A stretch of 35,616 nt of DNA from Cytophagaceae bacterium UBA6715 (GTDB taxonomy: Bacteria > Bacteroidota > Bacteroidia > Cytophagales > Spirosomataceae): contig DKIP01000039.1 of assembly GCA_002454335.1 (NCBI GenBank), forward strand, positions 8,258 through 43,873, read 5' to 3'. Made by a program: the position numbers and the translations under genes. Under the pieces are notes generated by a model, which was given only the letters and a program-made list of their open reading frames with translations, ran no database searches and was not told the DNA's origin. Positions 25,281 through 33,397 of the stretch are shown here, piece after piece (the first letter of the stretch is position 1; each line of letters starts with the position of its first letter).

Positions 25281-26948
25281 CTAGTATCCTGAATTCTGAG
25301 GAAAACCACCGTTTTCAGATAAATCAACTTGTTTTTGAGGAATTGGACGCACATAATGTCTTTCTGCGACATTTGCTGCCGCATCTGGATTGTATAATTT
25401 AACACGCTCCACTAAATTACCCCACCTTTTCAAATCCATCCAACGCGTTTGCTCACCCGCAAGCTCGCGAGCACGCTCCTCCATAATCAAATTCATATCG
25501 ACAGAAGTCACTTTCATGTTTTCTGCCTTTCCAGCTGCTGCTGCACGAACTCGAACAGCGTTGATTGCTGCAACTGCCTCAGCTTGTTTTCCTAGCTTAA
25601 ACGAAGCTTCTGCTAACATTAAATATGTATCAGCTAAACGATGAACAACAAAATCACGGCTACCATTTTCGTAAGTCATATCTGGACGAAGTGGATCAAA
25701 AAATTTCTTCAAAGTTGGGAACAATGCATAATTGTATAAACTTGGTACCAACACCTGATATTTCTTCGCAGCACGCTCAGCTAAAGTCATTTCATAGCCA
25801 GGGATATAAATTGTAGTATCCCCTGCTTTGTAAGTAACCGTAGCTTTTGAACCATCAAACGTTGTATTGTAAGTACCTGGCTTATTAGACAACCAAGTAT
25901 CTTTGAACGTTTTCTTGTAACGTGAATCGTTTACACGATCAGCAAATACAGTATTCAACAAATATGCTGTAGGCTTCAAGCGCTTAAATGGACGACCATT
26001 TACCACATCACGCTGCATACCTGGTTGAACGTCATATTGCATACCAAAGTATAAGTGCAGCTTATTACCTTGATTATCAACAAAACCATTTGTCAAAGGG
26101 TCACTCGTATATTGAACCGAGAAAATAACCTCATCATTAATTTGATTTGCCTGATCAAACACTTGATCAAAATCTGGCAATAATTTTAAACCATAATTAT
26201 TAATCACATTATTACAAAGCGTTGCTGCATTCGCATAATCAGATGCTTCCGCAAATTTAGAGGATGCACGAGTTAGATAAACTTTTGCTAACAAATTCTC
26301 AGCTGCTGCTTTTGTAGCACGACCATAATCAGATGATGCTTTCTTGTTTTCCAATGCAGGAATTGCAGCTAATAAATCAGCCTCAATTTGCTTATATACA
26401 GCTTGCTCTGATGCACGTGTTGCTGTTTTTGTAGGACCCGTTGTTTCCTTCAAACGTAAATCCAAAGGTCCAAACTGTTGCACCAACACAAAATAATAAT
26501 GTGCACGCAAATACTTCATTTCAGCCACACGTTGAGTCTTAACAGCATCTGACAAACCCGTTACTGAAGGAGCACGATCAATTACGGCATTGATGGTATT
26601 TATACCTCTGTAAGTTTCATCCCACAGCTCAGCTAAAATACTAACTGAGGATGTTAACTGAGAGTCATAAAAATGGAATCCTTTAAACGAACCATCAGCT
26701 CCAGCAGAATAAATATCTGTACCGTATTCAGACATGGTTAACCCACGTTCTGTTGCATAAAAAGAACGTAAGGGAGTGTAAGCAGCATTCGTCGCAGCAA
26801 TGAAGCCGGGAGTCGTTGCGATGTAGTCATTACTAATGGAAGATATAACTGTCTCCTTTAATAAATCACTACATGAGGCAGTACCTAGCATAATTGCTGA
26901 GGCAAGACCTAAGGTTTTCAGTGAATTTTTGATATATAAACTTTTCAT
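25281..26948 (-). CDS. SusD/RagB-family nutrient-binding outer-membrane lipoprotein
   Basis: A 555-residue surface lipoprotein that captures substrate and acts as the lid of its SusC partner. The signal peptide ends in a lipobox at C26 (LGTASCSDLL). The N-terminal part has the TPR-like helices of the family (LAELWDETYRGINTINAVIDRAP near 105, MKYLRAHYYFVLVQQFGPLDL near 140, AENLLAKVYLTRA). The C-terminal signature is present: HRLADTYLMLAEASFKLGKQ, AVAAINAVRVRAA and LIMEERARELAGEQTRWMDLKRWG, then a terminal LSENGGFPQNSGY. It begins 11 bases after susC. The substrate is unknown; no adjacent glycoside hydrolase helps to define it. Confidence 0.94.
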   Translation of the reverse strand: MKSLYIKNSLKTLGLASAIMLGTASCSDLLKETVISSISNDYIATTPGFIAATNAAYTPLRSFYATERGLTMSEYGTDIYSAGADGSFKGFHFYDSQLTSSVSILAELWDETYRGINTINAVIDRAPSVTGLSDAVKTQRVAEMKYLRAHYYFVLVQQFGPLDLRLKETTGPTKTATRASEQAVYKQIEADLLAAIPALENKKASSDYGRATKAAAENLLAKVYLTRASSKFAEASDYANAATLCNNVINNYGLKLLPDFDQVFDQANQINDEVIFSVQYTSDPLTNGFVDNQGNKLHLYFGMQYDVQPGMQRDVVNGRPFKRLKPTAYLLNTVFADRVNDSRYKKTFKDTWLSNKPGTYNTTFDGSKATVTYKAGDTTIYIPGYEMTLAERAAKKYQVLVPSLYNYALFPTLKKFFDPLRPDMTYENGSRDFVVHRLADTYLMLAEASFKLGKQAEAVAAINAVRVRAAAAGKAENMKVTSVDMNLIMEERARELAGEQTRWMDLKRWGNLVERVKLYNPDAAANVAERHYVRPIPQKQVDLSENGGFPQNSGY

Positions 26949-26959
26949 TATTGCGGAGA

Positions 26960-29900
26960 TTAAAATTTAAGATTTAAACCAAATGTCGTAACCTGAGTTG
27001 CTGGCGTAACATTATTATCAACGTTACCATTGGCAGTTTCAGGGTCCACACCGTTTTCTTTACTACGGTATTTCGAGAAAATAAATGGTTGTTGGATACT
27101 TGCATAAACACGAAGTGAAGATAAACCTAACTTATTAGCCGTTTTAGCTGGGAACGTGTAACCCACATTGATATTACGAACTTTAATGAAAGAACCATCA
27201 AAATACATAATGGCTGTATTGTAAGCTGGGAACTCTTGATTAAAGTTAGGACGAGGATAATAAGCATTTGGATTGTTTGGCGTCCAGTAATCTACTTTGA
27301 TCTGGTTATAACGACCTTGTAGGTAGTTAGAGTTTTGATGGAACTTCGAAACAATCATTTGTCCTTGACGAGTGAAGATAAAGAATGATAAATCAAAACC
27401 TTTGTAAGAAAAACGATTTGTCATACCACCTGTCCACGCTGGTACATCAGAACCTAATAGAACGCGGTCATCAGCAGTAATTTTACCATCCCCATTTGAA
27501 TCTGCCACTTTAATTTGACCTACAGAGAAACCTTTTGCCTTGGCTTCAGCAGCCTCTGCCGTTTGCCAGATTCCCGCATATTGGTAATCATAATAAGAAT
27601 TTAATGGCTTTCCGATAAACCAACGGTTACCTACGTCATCTTTTGCTCCATTATATAAAGAAACAATTTCCTCCGTATTCTTGTAGAATGTAAAATCTGT
27701 ATTCCATTTGAATCCATTCTCAGCATCAACATTGACAGTTGATAACGACAATTCTATACCTGTATTCTTTGTTTCTCCTACGTTACGAGTAACGGCAGCA
27801 AAGCCGGTTGAAGTTGGCAATTGGTCAGACAATAACAAATCCGTGGTATTTGTTTGATAGTATTCAACTGAACCTGACACTTTACCTCTCCATAAGCTAA
27901 AGTCAGCTCCAATATTTTTTGACGTAGAAGTTTCCCACTTCAAATCTGGATTACCGATTGTATTTGGCCGGTACCCGTAAGCGGCTGTATTGTTCCAAGC
28001 ATATGAAGTTCTTCCTTCTAAACCTTGTGTTTGATATGGAGAAAGACCTTGGTTACCTACCTGAGCCATCGATGCACGTAATTTCAACTCATCAATCCAA
28101 GTTAAGCCTTTCATGAAATTTTCTTGATGTAAATTCCAACCTAAAGCTACCCCTGGAAAGTTACCCCATTTTGTATTTTCACCAAAACGAGAAGATCCGT
28201 CACGACGTGCTGTAATTGTCAATAGGTACTTACCTTTATAGTCATAATTCACACGAGCCATGTATGAGGCAATAGTCCATTGAATTAAATTTGAGCCAAC
28301 TCCCTGTATAGAAGAAGCATTCGCTAAGTTGTAGAAAGCTTGTGTCTCAACAGGAACTCCCATTACACTTTGAGTAAATTGCTCAAAATTATCACGTTGC
28401 ATCGATTGTAAAGCTGTGATAGCAAAAGTGTGATCCTTAATTTGCTTGTTATACGTTAAAATATTTTCCAAAGTATAGTTGAAGCCAAAACGATTATCGG
28501 TTGTTGCTGTTGGATTACCACCTTTAATCGCATTTGTTAATGCTCCATTAAATTGACCATTACGAGAAATCGTAAAATCAGGTCCAAAATTCACTCGATA
28601 CTTTAAACCTTTAGCCAATTGTAATTCCGCATAAATACTATTAAAAATCCGATATTTTTTGGTTTCATCGATTTTCGCACCTTTCACAATCTCATTTAAT
28701 GGATTTGTCAACAAGGCATCATCTGTTTGTTGGAAAATTAGATTACCCGCATCATCATATGCTCGTGCCAACGGGTTTTGAGATAATAAAAAACCATATG
28801 GGTTTAAGTTAGCACCGTTAGTAAGGCTATACATTCCATAAGAAGAAATACCTACTTTTAATGCTTTATTCACTTGATGATCTACATTTACACGCATGGA
28901 GTAACGCGTAAAATCCAACCCTTCAATTATACCCTTATCTTGGAAGTATCCACCATTGATTGAAAATTGTGTTTTATCATTTCCACCCTGCACACCAATC
29001 GCATGGTTTTGTTGGAAACCTTTTTTCACCATTAAATCTTGGTAATCAGTTGTGCGACCTTTCGCAATACCATCCAATTCAATCGCAGTGAATAATTTTG
29101 AGTCTGCATAAGCATCCATTACTCCTGTAGGAACTAAGTTACCGTTCGCATCTTTATATGTACCAATCGTACGGCGAGACTCTCGCTTCATTTCAGCATA
29201 TTCAGCTCCAGTAAATAATTTGATTTTATCTAAAGTTTGTGTAGACCCTACATATGTGTCATAAGAAATAACCGTTTTACCATCTTTAGAACCACGCTTA
29301 GTTGTAATTAACACCACACCATTCGCTCCACGCGCACCGTAAATAGCTGTTGCAGTCGCGTCTTTCAAAATCTCCATAGAAGCAACATCATTCGGATTCA
29401 TGTCTTCATATCCACTTGACAATGGAATACCATCAACAACATATAAAGGATCATTACCTGCGTTGAATGAACGACGACCACGAATCAATACTTTGGGAAC
29501 CGTGCCAGGCTTAGAGCCTGATTGAGCAACGTCAACCCCAGCAACACGCCCTTGCATCGCTTGACCCAAGTTAGTAATAGGCATCTCAGTAATTTGCTTA
29601 GAAGTTACGGAAGAAATAGCCCCGGTTAATTGGCTTTTCTTTTGCGTACCATAACCTACAACAACAACTTCCGTTAATGCTTTAGTATCAGCAGCCAAGG
29701 CAACGTTAATCTGCGATTTATTTCCAACAGTTACATCCTGGGAATTAAAACCCACAGATGAAAATGTTAACACAGAAGCACCTGAAACAGTAATTTTATA
29801 ATTACCATCAGCATCAGAAGATGTACCTTTAGAAGTACCTTTAATCGAAATACTAGCCCCCGGAATTCCTGATCCATCATCAGAGGCAGTCACTCGTCCA

Positions 29901-29989
29901 GTAACCGTTCGGTCCTGAGCAAGCATTTGAATTCCCATTAGCACAAAAAACATGCTAAAAAGAACCTTGGAAAGTAATTGTTTTCTCAT
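26960..29989 (-). CDS. SusC/RagA-family TonB-dependent outer-membrane transporter
   Basis: A 1009-residue TonB-linked importer. Signal peptide about 1-24 (cleavage near LAQ); a carboxypeptidase-regulatory-like domain at about 27-108 (TVTGRVTASDDGSGIPGASI); then ALTEVVVVGYGTQKKSQLTG, which begins the plug. The plug carries the SusC signature YGARGANGVVLITTK near 220. The rest is a 22-strand barrel rich in aromatic residues, ending in FGLNLKF. There is no STN domain before the plug, so it lacks the usual module for signalling to an anti-sigma factor. It sits between the 65-residue gene and susD in one transcript direction. Size and domain order are normal for importer-type SusC proteins. Confidence 0.95.
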   Translation of the reverse strand: MRKQLLSKVLFSMFFVLMGIQMLAQDRTVTGRVTASDDGSGIPGASISIKGTSKGTSSDADGNYKITVSGASVLTFSSVGFNSQDVTVGNKSQINVALAADTKALTEVVVVGYGTQKKSQLTGAISSVTSKQITEMPITNLGQAMQGRVAGVDVAQSGSKPGTVPKVLIRGRRSFNAGNDPLYVVDGIPLSSGYEDMNPNDVASMEILKDATATAIYGARGANGVVLITTKRGSKDGKTVISYDTYVGSTQTLDKIKLFTGAEYAEMKRESRRTIGTYKDANGNLVPTGVMDAYADSKLFTAIELDGIAKGRTTDYQDLMVKKGFQQNHAIGVQGGNDKTQFSINGGYFQDKGIIEGLDFTRYSMRVNVDHQVNKALKVGISSYGMYSLTNGANLNPYGFLLSQNPLARAYDDAGNLIFQQTDDALLTNPLNEIVKGAKIDETKKYRIFNSIYAELQLAKGLKYRVNFGPDFTISRNGQFNGALTNAIKGGNPTATTDNRFGFNYTLENILTYNKQIKDHTFAITALQSMQRDNFEQFTQSVMGVPVETQAFYNLANASSIQGVGSNLIQWTIASYMARVNYDYKGKYLLTITARRDGSSRFGENTKWGNFPGVALGWNLHQENFMKGLTWIDELKLRASMAQVGNQGLSPYQTQGLEGRTSYAWNNTAAYGYRPNTIGNPDLKWETSTSKNIGADFSLWRGKVSGSVEYYQTNTTDLLLSDQLPTSTGFAAVTRNVGETKNTGIELSLSTVNVDAENGFKWNTDFTFYKNTEEIVSLYNGAKDDVGNRWFIGKPLNSYYDYQYAGIWQTAEAAEAKAKGFSVGQIKVADSNGDGKITADDRVLLGSDVPAWTGGMTNRFSYKGFDLSFFIFTRQGQMIVSKFHQNSNYLQGRYNQIKVDYWTPNNPNAYYPRPNFNQEFPAYNTAIMYFDGSFIKVRNINVGYTFPAKTANKLGLSSLRVYASIQQPFIFSKYRSKENGVDPETANGNVDNNVTPATQVTTFGLNLKF

Positions 29990-30003
29990 AGGTTAGAAAA
30001 TTT

Positions 30004-30201
30004 TTAGTTTAAGGTTTGCAAAGTAAAATTGATCTTAGCCCACAATGCTTCGCATTCATCGTGACTAAGCTGGTTTTGTTTGGTAACGGTATCACTCGAA
30101 AGTAACCAGTTCTTATGAGCGATTTTTTTTAAAAACAGCTTCCATAAACGTTTACGGTAGTAATTACGCCTAAGCAAATTGTTTTTTATATCATTTGACA
30201 T
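30004..30201 (-). CDS. Small basic protein of unknown function between sigma factor and susC
   Basis: A 65-residue reading frame in the position where a FecR-type anti-sigma gene is often found. The first 30 residues are very basic (ten K/R, including LLRRNYYRKRLWK and LFLKK). The second half is mildly acidic (LSHDECEALWAKI). There is no signal peptide or membrane helix. The tail loosely recalls the W/I-containing helix at the end of FecR sigma-binding domains, but that is a weak impression. It ends 14 bases before susC. Its coding region contains a LacI-type palindrome (30142-30157), so part of this stretch may be regulatory. It could also be a chance frame; the upstream gap of 80 bases has no clear promoter or ribosome-binding site. 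Confidence 0.5.
   Translation of the reverse strand: MSNDIKNNLLRRNYYRKRLWKLFLKKIAHKNWLLSSDTVTKQNQLSHDECEALWAKINFTLQTLN
30142..30157. promoter_or_regulatory. LacI-type operator-like site inside the 65-codon gene
   Basis: CCATAAACGTTTACGG contains the perfect palindrome TAAACGTTTA centred on CG. Its reverse complement differs from the upstream site at 30976-30991 at only two of 16 positions. It lies 153 bases upstream of the susC start. It also encodes RKRLW on the minus strand, so coincidence is possible. Confidence 0.4.
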
Positions 30202-30281
30202 GGATGTGTACCTATCTTTAACCCTATAAAGCAGGACTCAACATAGATATACTCAAATTAAAATAAACATTGTACAATTTA

Positions 30282-30863
30282 TCAGGCAACAGCACGTGCG
30301 CGGGTCAATCCTTCTTTCATAATACGTAATGCCCCAAAAATCAAATTATAAACCGATTGTGGATTAATTTTCATCGAATCAGAAATCTGCTCGGTATCCA
30401 TATTTTGAAAAAAACGTAAAGAAATTGCTTCTTTTTGACGTTTACTCAGCAAATTCAAACAATGCGATAATTGTTTATTCGTCCGAATTTCTTCCTCATA
30501 TTTAATCAAAATGGCTTCTTGAGAATGATCAACATCCATATAATCCATCATGTATTTGCTATGATGAACATGGTTTTTCATCTGTGTTTCCATGTGACGA
30601 ATCAATTTTCGTTTAATCGAGGCCATCAAATAATACTTCACGCTCGTAGTTGGCCCAATTGTGGCATGATTCCGCCATAATTCAACAAAAAGATCATGCA
30701 AACAATCTTTAATTAACTCTTTGTCAGCCGTAACACCCATGGAATAAGAATATAAGGGCTGAACAAAATGTTGGTACAACTCTGTAAAAGCTTTCTGATC
30801 ACCTGAACGAAATTGATCCCAAATTGCTACCTCATCAATAATCACTTTTTTACTCATCATCAT
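30282..30863 (-). CDS. ECF-type RNA polymerase sigma factor
   Basis: A 193-residue sigma-70 family factor of the extracytoplasmic-function kind common beside SusC/SusD genes. Region 2 is seen in FRSGDQKAFTELYQHFVQPLY and LIKDCLHDLFVELWRNH (about 15-70), including the -10 contacting SVKYYLMASIKRKLIRH. Region 4 is LLSKRQKEAISLRFFQNMDTEQISDSMKINPQSVYNLIFGALRIMKE (about 135-183), the helix-turn-helix for the -35 or -33 element. Three successive ATG codons open the frame (30863, 30860, 30857) and the true start is undecided among them. No anti-sigma gene follows. It is transcribed toward the SusCD genes and divergently from the permease. Confidence 0.92.
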   Translation of the reverse strand: MMMSKKVIIDEVAIWDQFRSGDQKAFTELYQHFVQPLYSYSMGVTADKELIKDCLHDLFVELWRNHATIGPTTSVKYYLMASIKRKLIRHMETQMKNHVHHSKYMMDYMDVDHSQEAILIKYEEEIRTNKQLSHCLNLLSKRQKEAISLRFFQNMDTEQISDSMKINPQSVYNLIFGALRIMKEGLTRARAVA

Positions 30864-31104
30864 AGATTTGTACTTTTCTATTAACTCTTGAAAGTGACTC
30901 CAAAAGTCACAATCACATATGTCGTAATATAAACAAGTGAGATATTAAAATTCAATGATTTTATTTAATTTTTTTCCGTAAACGATTACGGAAACGATTA
31001 CATTTTTTAATTATTTAAAAAGCTGGTCAAAATCCGATTAAAATTTGTGCAACTTTGAAAAATTAAAAGAATTCAAGCAATTGTATTATTAGCACAATCC
31101 CGAT
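30864..31104. other. Divergent regulatory region between sigma factor and permease
   Basis: The longest gene-free stretch of the window, 241 bases and very AT-rich. It holds a short inverted repeat near the sigma start, GTGACT/AGTCAC (30894-30910), and the tandem LacI-type operator sequences at 30976-31002. Toward the permease there is only a near match to a -7 box (CAACTTTG, 31050-31057). No exact TAnnTTTG element faces the sigma gene. I see no RNA gene here. Confidence 0.6.
30976..31002. promoter_or_regulatory. Tandem LacI-type operator sequences
   Basis: CCGTAAACGATTACGG (30976-30991) has perfect 6-base arms around ACGA. Twelve bases on, GGAAACGATTACA (30990-31002) repeats the core AAACGATTAC. 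The CG centres are 12 bases apart, just over one helical turn. This resembles operators of LacI-family repressors, which control sugar genes; no LacI gene is in the window. Confidence 0.55.
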
Positions 31105-32502
31105 ATGAATAAGAAATTAAATACCACAGATGCAACTCTTTTGGTGATGGGTTCGATGATTGGTTCAGGTATCTTTTTAGTAAGCTCTGAAGTTGGCCGC
31201 TCATTAACCTCTCCTATCTGGTGGATTGGCACATGGGTCCTGACGAGTTTTCTTACAGTGACAGGTGCTTATGCATATGGTAAACTATCGAGTAAATTTC
31301 CAGCAACAGGCGGCCAGTACATTTATTTAAAGGAGGCATATAACCCCCTCACTGGATTTCTCTTCGGATGGACTACCTTTTTGGTGATACAAACAGGTAC
31401 AATTGCAGCCGTTGCTGTTGCCTTTGCTAAATACACGGGTTTCATCTGGCCAGATTACATCAATGATATTCCTTTGGTAGGTTCGTTCATTACGACCCAA
31501 CAAATTTTAGCCGCATTGCTAATTATTATATTGACTGGAGCTAATCTCAAAGGGATTTCATTTGCAGCCATTATTCAAAATGTATTTACAGTTACGAAAA
31601 TTGGAGCCATCATCCTCATAATCTTGATCGGACTTTTTGTTGGAATACAAAATGAATGGATACATTTCTCCAACTTCTTTGCAGAGGGGAATACGCTTAA
31701 TCCTGCGACTAATCAAGTTGAATATGTGTCGACCACTACGCTAATCAGCATATTTGGAGCTGCAATGATCGGGCCTTTGTTTTCTTCTTCTGCTTGGAAT
31801 AATGTGACGTTTGCTAGTGCCGACTTTGAGGATCCGAAAAAAACAATTGCAAAAGGTCTGGTTTATGGCTCTGCATTGGTTTGTGGTTTGTATTTATTGA
31901 CGAACATAGCCTATTTAGCCATACTACCCTTACAAGGAGATCCAAATGGTTCTACAAGTTATTTAAGAGGAATCATGTTCGCGAGTCAAGACCGACTAGG
32001 TTCGGCAGCTCTTCAAACCGTCTTAGGTAATATAGGTGCCTCGGTTATGGCTATCTTAATTATGATTTCCACATTCGGATGTAACAATGGGATTATCTTA
32101 GCAGGCGGTCGGCTGTTCGAAGCGATGGCACTTGATAAATTATTCTTTAAAAAAGCTGCTCAGGTTAATAAAAATAATGCCCCAGCGTATTCCTTGATCA
32201 TCCAAGGCATTTGGGCCATTTTACTCTGCTTCTCAGGGTCGTATAATAGCTTATTGGATTTTACCGTTTTCGCAATCTTACTGTTCTACTTTTTGACAGT
32301 ATTAGCCGTATTCAACCAACGAATCATGCAAGAGAAATTAGCCTTAAAAGATCAACTCTTGTTTGGTGTTTATTTAGTATTACTACTTTTCATTTCCATA
32401 AATCTCCTTTACACCAAAACCGTACCTTCATCCATAGGACTAGGAATCGTATTAGCAGGAATTCCTTTCTATTACTTAATGAAAAAAAGAGAAATCAACT
32501 AA
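31105..32502 (+). CDS. APC-family amino acid permease
   Basis: A 465-residue inner-membrane transporter of the amino acid-polyamine-organocation superfamily with about 12 membrane segments. The N-terminus MNKKLNTTDATLLVMGSMIGSGIFLVSSEV carries the MIGSGIF loop of the first helix that binds the substrate carboxylate and amino group. GAYAYGKLSSKFPATGGQYIYLKEAY follows, typical of the family. LFSSSAWNNVTFASADFEDPKKTIAKGL, near 230-255, is also conserved. The specific amino acid cannot be told. It is transcribed divergently from the sigma factor, and its stop codon interlocks with that of the convergent esterase (CTAA, 4-base overlap). Confidence 0.92.
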   Translation: MNKKLNTTDATLLVMGSMIGSGIFLVSSEVGRSLTSPIWWIGTWVLTSFLTVTGAYAYGKLSSKFPATGGQYIYLKEAYNPLTGFLFGWTTFLVIQTGTIAAVAVAFAKYTGFIWPDYINDIPLVGSFITTQQILAALLIIILTGANLKGISFAAIIQNVFTVTKIGAIILIILIGLFVGIQNEWIHFSNFFAEGNTLNPATNQVEYVSTTTLISIFGAAMIGPLFSSSAWNNVTFASADFEDPKKTIAKGLVYGSALVCGLYLLTNIAYLAILPLQGDPNGSTSYLRGIMFASQDRLGSAALQTVLGNIGASVMAILIMISTFGCNNGIILAGGRLFEAMALDKLFFKKAAQVNKNNAPAYSLIIQGIWAILLCFSGSYNSLLDFTVFAILLFYFLTVLAVFNQRIMQEKLALKDQLLFGVYLVLLLFISINLLYTKTVPSSIGLGIVLAGIPFYYLMKKREIN

Positions 32503-33395
32503 AATGTTTTAAACCATGTGGCCAATCGGTCAAACCAATATTCTTCCGTTGTCTTATTGGTTAACCCAAAACCATGTCCCCCTTTGGCCATAATGTGCAC
32601 ATCCACAGGAACTTTATTGTTGGACAAAGCAGTTGCATAATTTAATGCATTCGCTACCGGAACTGCTCCATCATCTGCCGCGTGCACAATAAATGCACGT
32701 GGTGTAGTGGCATTAACCTGTTCCTCGTTGGAGAACAAATGTAGCATTTCCTCCGACTTATTTTTCCCCAATAAACTATTTACTGAGCCTTGGTGACTAT
32801 AAGAACGGAATGTTACCACTGGATAAATCAATAATTGGAAATCCGGCCGTAGGTTTATACCATCATTGATTTTCGTATAGTCTGTCTGGTAATGTGTCGC
32901 AGCACTAGCTGCTAAATGACCTCCAGCAGAAAAACCCATAACCCCAATTTTAGTCGAATCAACATGCCATAAATTTGCTGATTGTCGAGCTACCCGAATC
33001 GCTTGTTGGGCATCCTGCAAAGGTGCAAATTGCTTTTCCACCTGACGTGTACTATCTGGCAATCGATAATGAACCACCATGGCATGCACGCCAATTTCGT
33101 TCAATTTTCGTGCAATATCACTTCCTTCGTGAGATGCTGCAAGAATTCGGTATCCGCCACCAGGGAATATTATGACTAAGGGTTTGTTGGTTTGTTGATC
33201 ATCTAAGGCAAGATAAAGTGTATAAACAGGATCTGAAACATTGGAAATACGTAAAATCCCTCCCGTAATCGCAGAACTTTCCAAATTGGATCCCGCAATA
33301 TAATTCGGGATTTCACCAGGATATAAAGGCTGAGGAACTTGTGCGTGCGTAGAAATCAATGTCATCATAAGTCCAATAGTCAAAAGGTATTTCAT
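32499..33395 (-). CDS. Exported alpha/beta-hydrolase, acetylesterase-like
   Basis: A 298-residue secreted esterase of the BD-FAE/acetylxylan esterase-like group. The signal peptide is residues 1-18 (cleavage near THAQ). IIFPGGGYRILAASHEG gives the oxyanion-hole glycine run. IGVMGFSAGGHLAASAATH supplies nucleophile S156. VHAADDGAVPVANAL supplies acid D241 or D242, and KGGHGFGL supplies H274. Relatives remove acetyl groups from plant or microbial polysaccharides; the substrate here is inferred. It starts two bases after the EamA transporter gene and so appears to be the last gene of the rpsP-rimM-trmD transcript, an unexpected setting for a secreted esterase. Confidence 0.87.
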   Translation of the reverse strand: MKYLLTIGLMMTLISTHAQVPQPLYPGEIPNYIAGSNLESSAITGGILRISNVSDPVYTLYLALDDQQTNKPLVIIFPGGGYRILAASHEGSDIARKLNEIGVHAMVVHYRLPDSTRQVEKQFAPLQDAQQAIRVARQSANLWHVDSTKIGVMGFSAGGHLAASAATHYQTDYTKINDGINLRPDFQLLIYPVVTFRSYSHQGSVNSLLGKNKSEEMLHLFSNEEQVNATTPRAFIVHAADDGAVPVANALNYATALSNNKVPVDVHIMAKGGHGFGLTNKTTEEYWFDRLATWFKTF

Positions 33396-33397
33396 AC

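Noticed and set aside
30254..30261. Possible -7 box (TTAATTTG on the minus strand) before the 65-codon gene
   Set aside because: One consensus base differs and there is no -33 box at the right distance; not enough to report as a promoter.
32533..32562. Inverted repeat AACCAATA/TATTGGTT after the permease
   Set aside because: The loop is long, there is no T-run, and it lies in the esterase coding region; support as a terminator is too weak.
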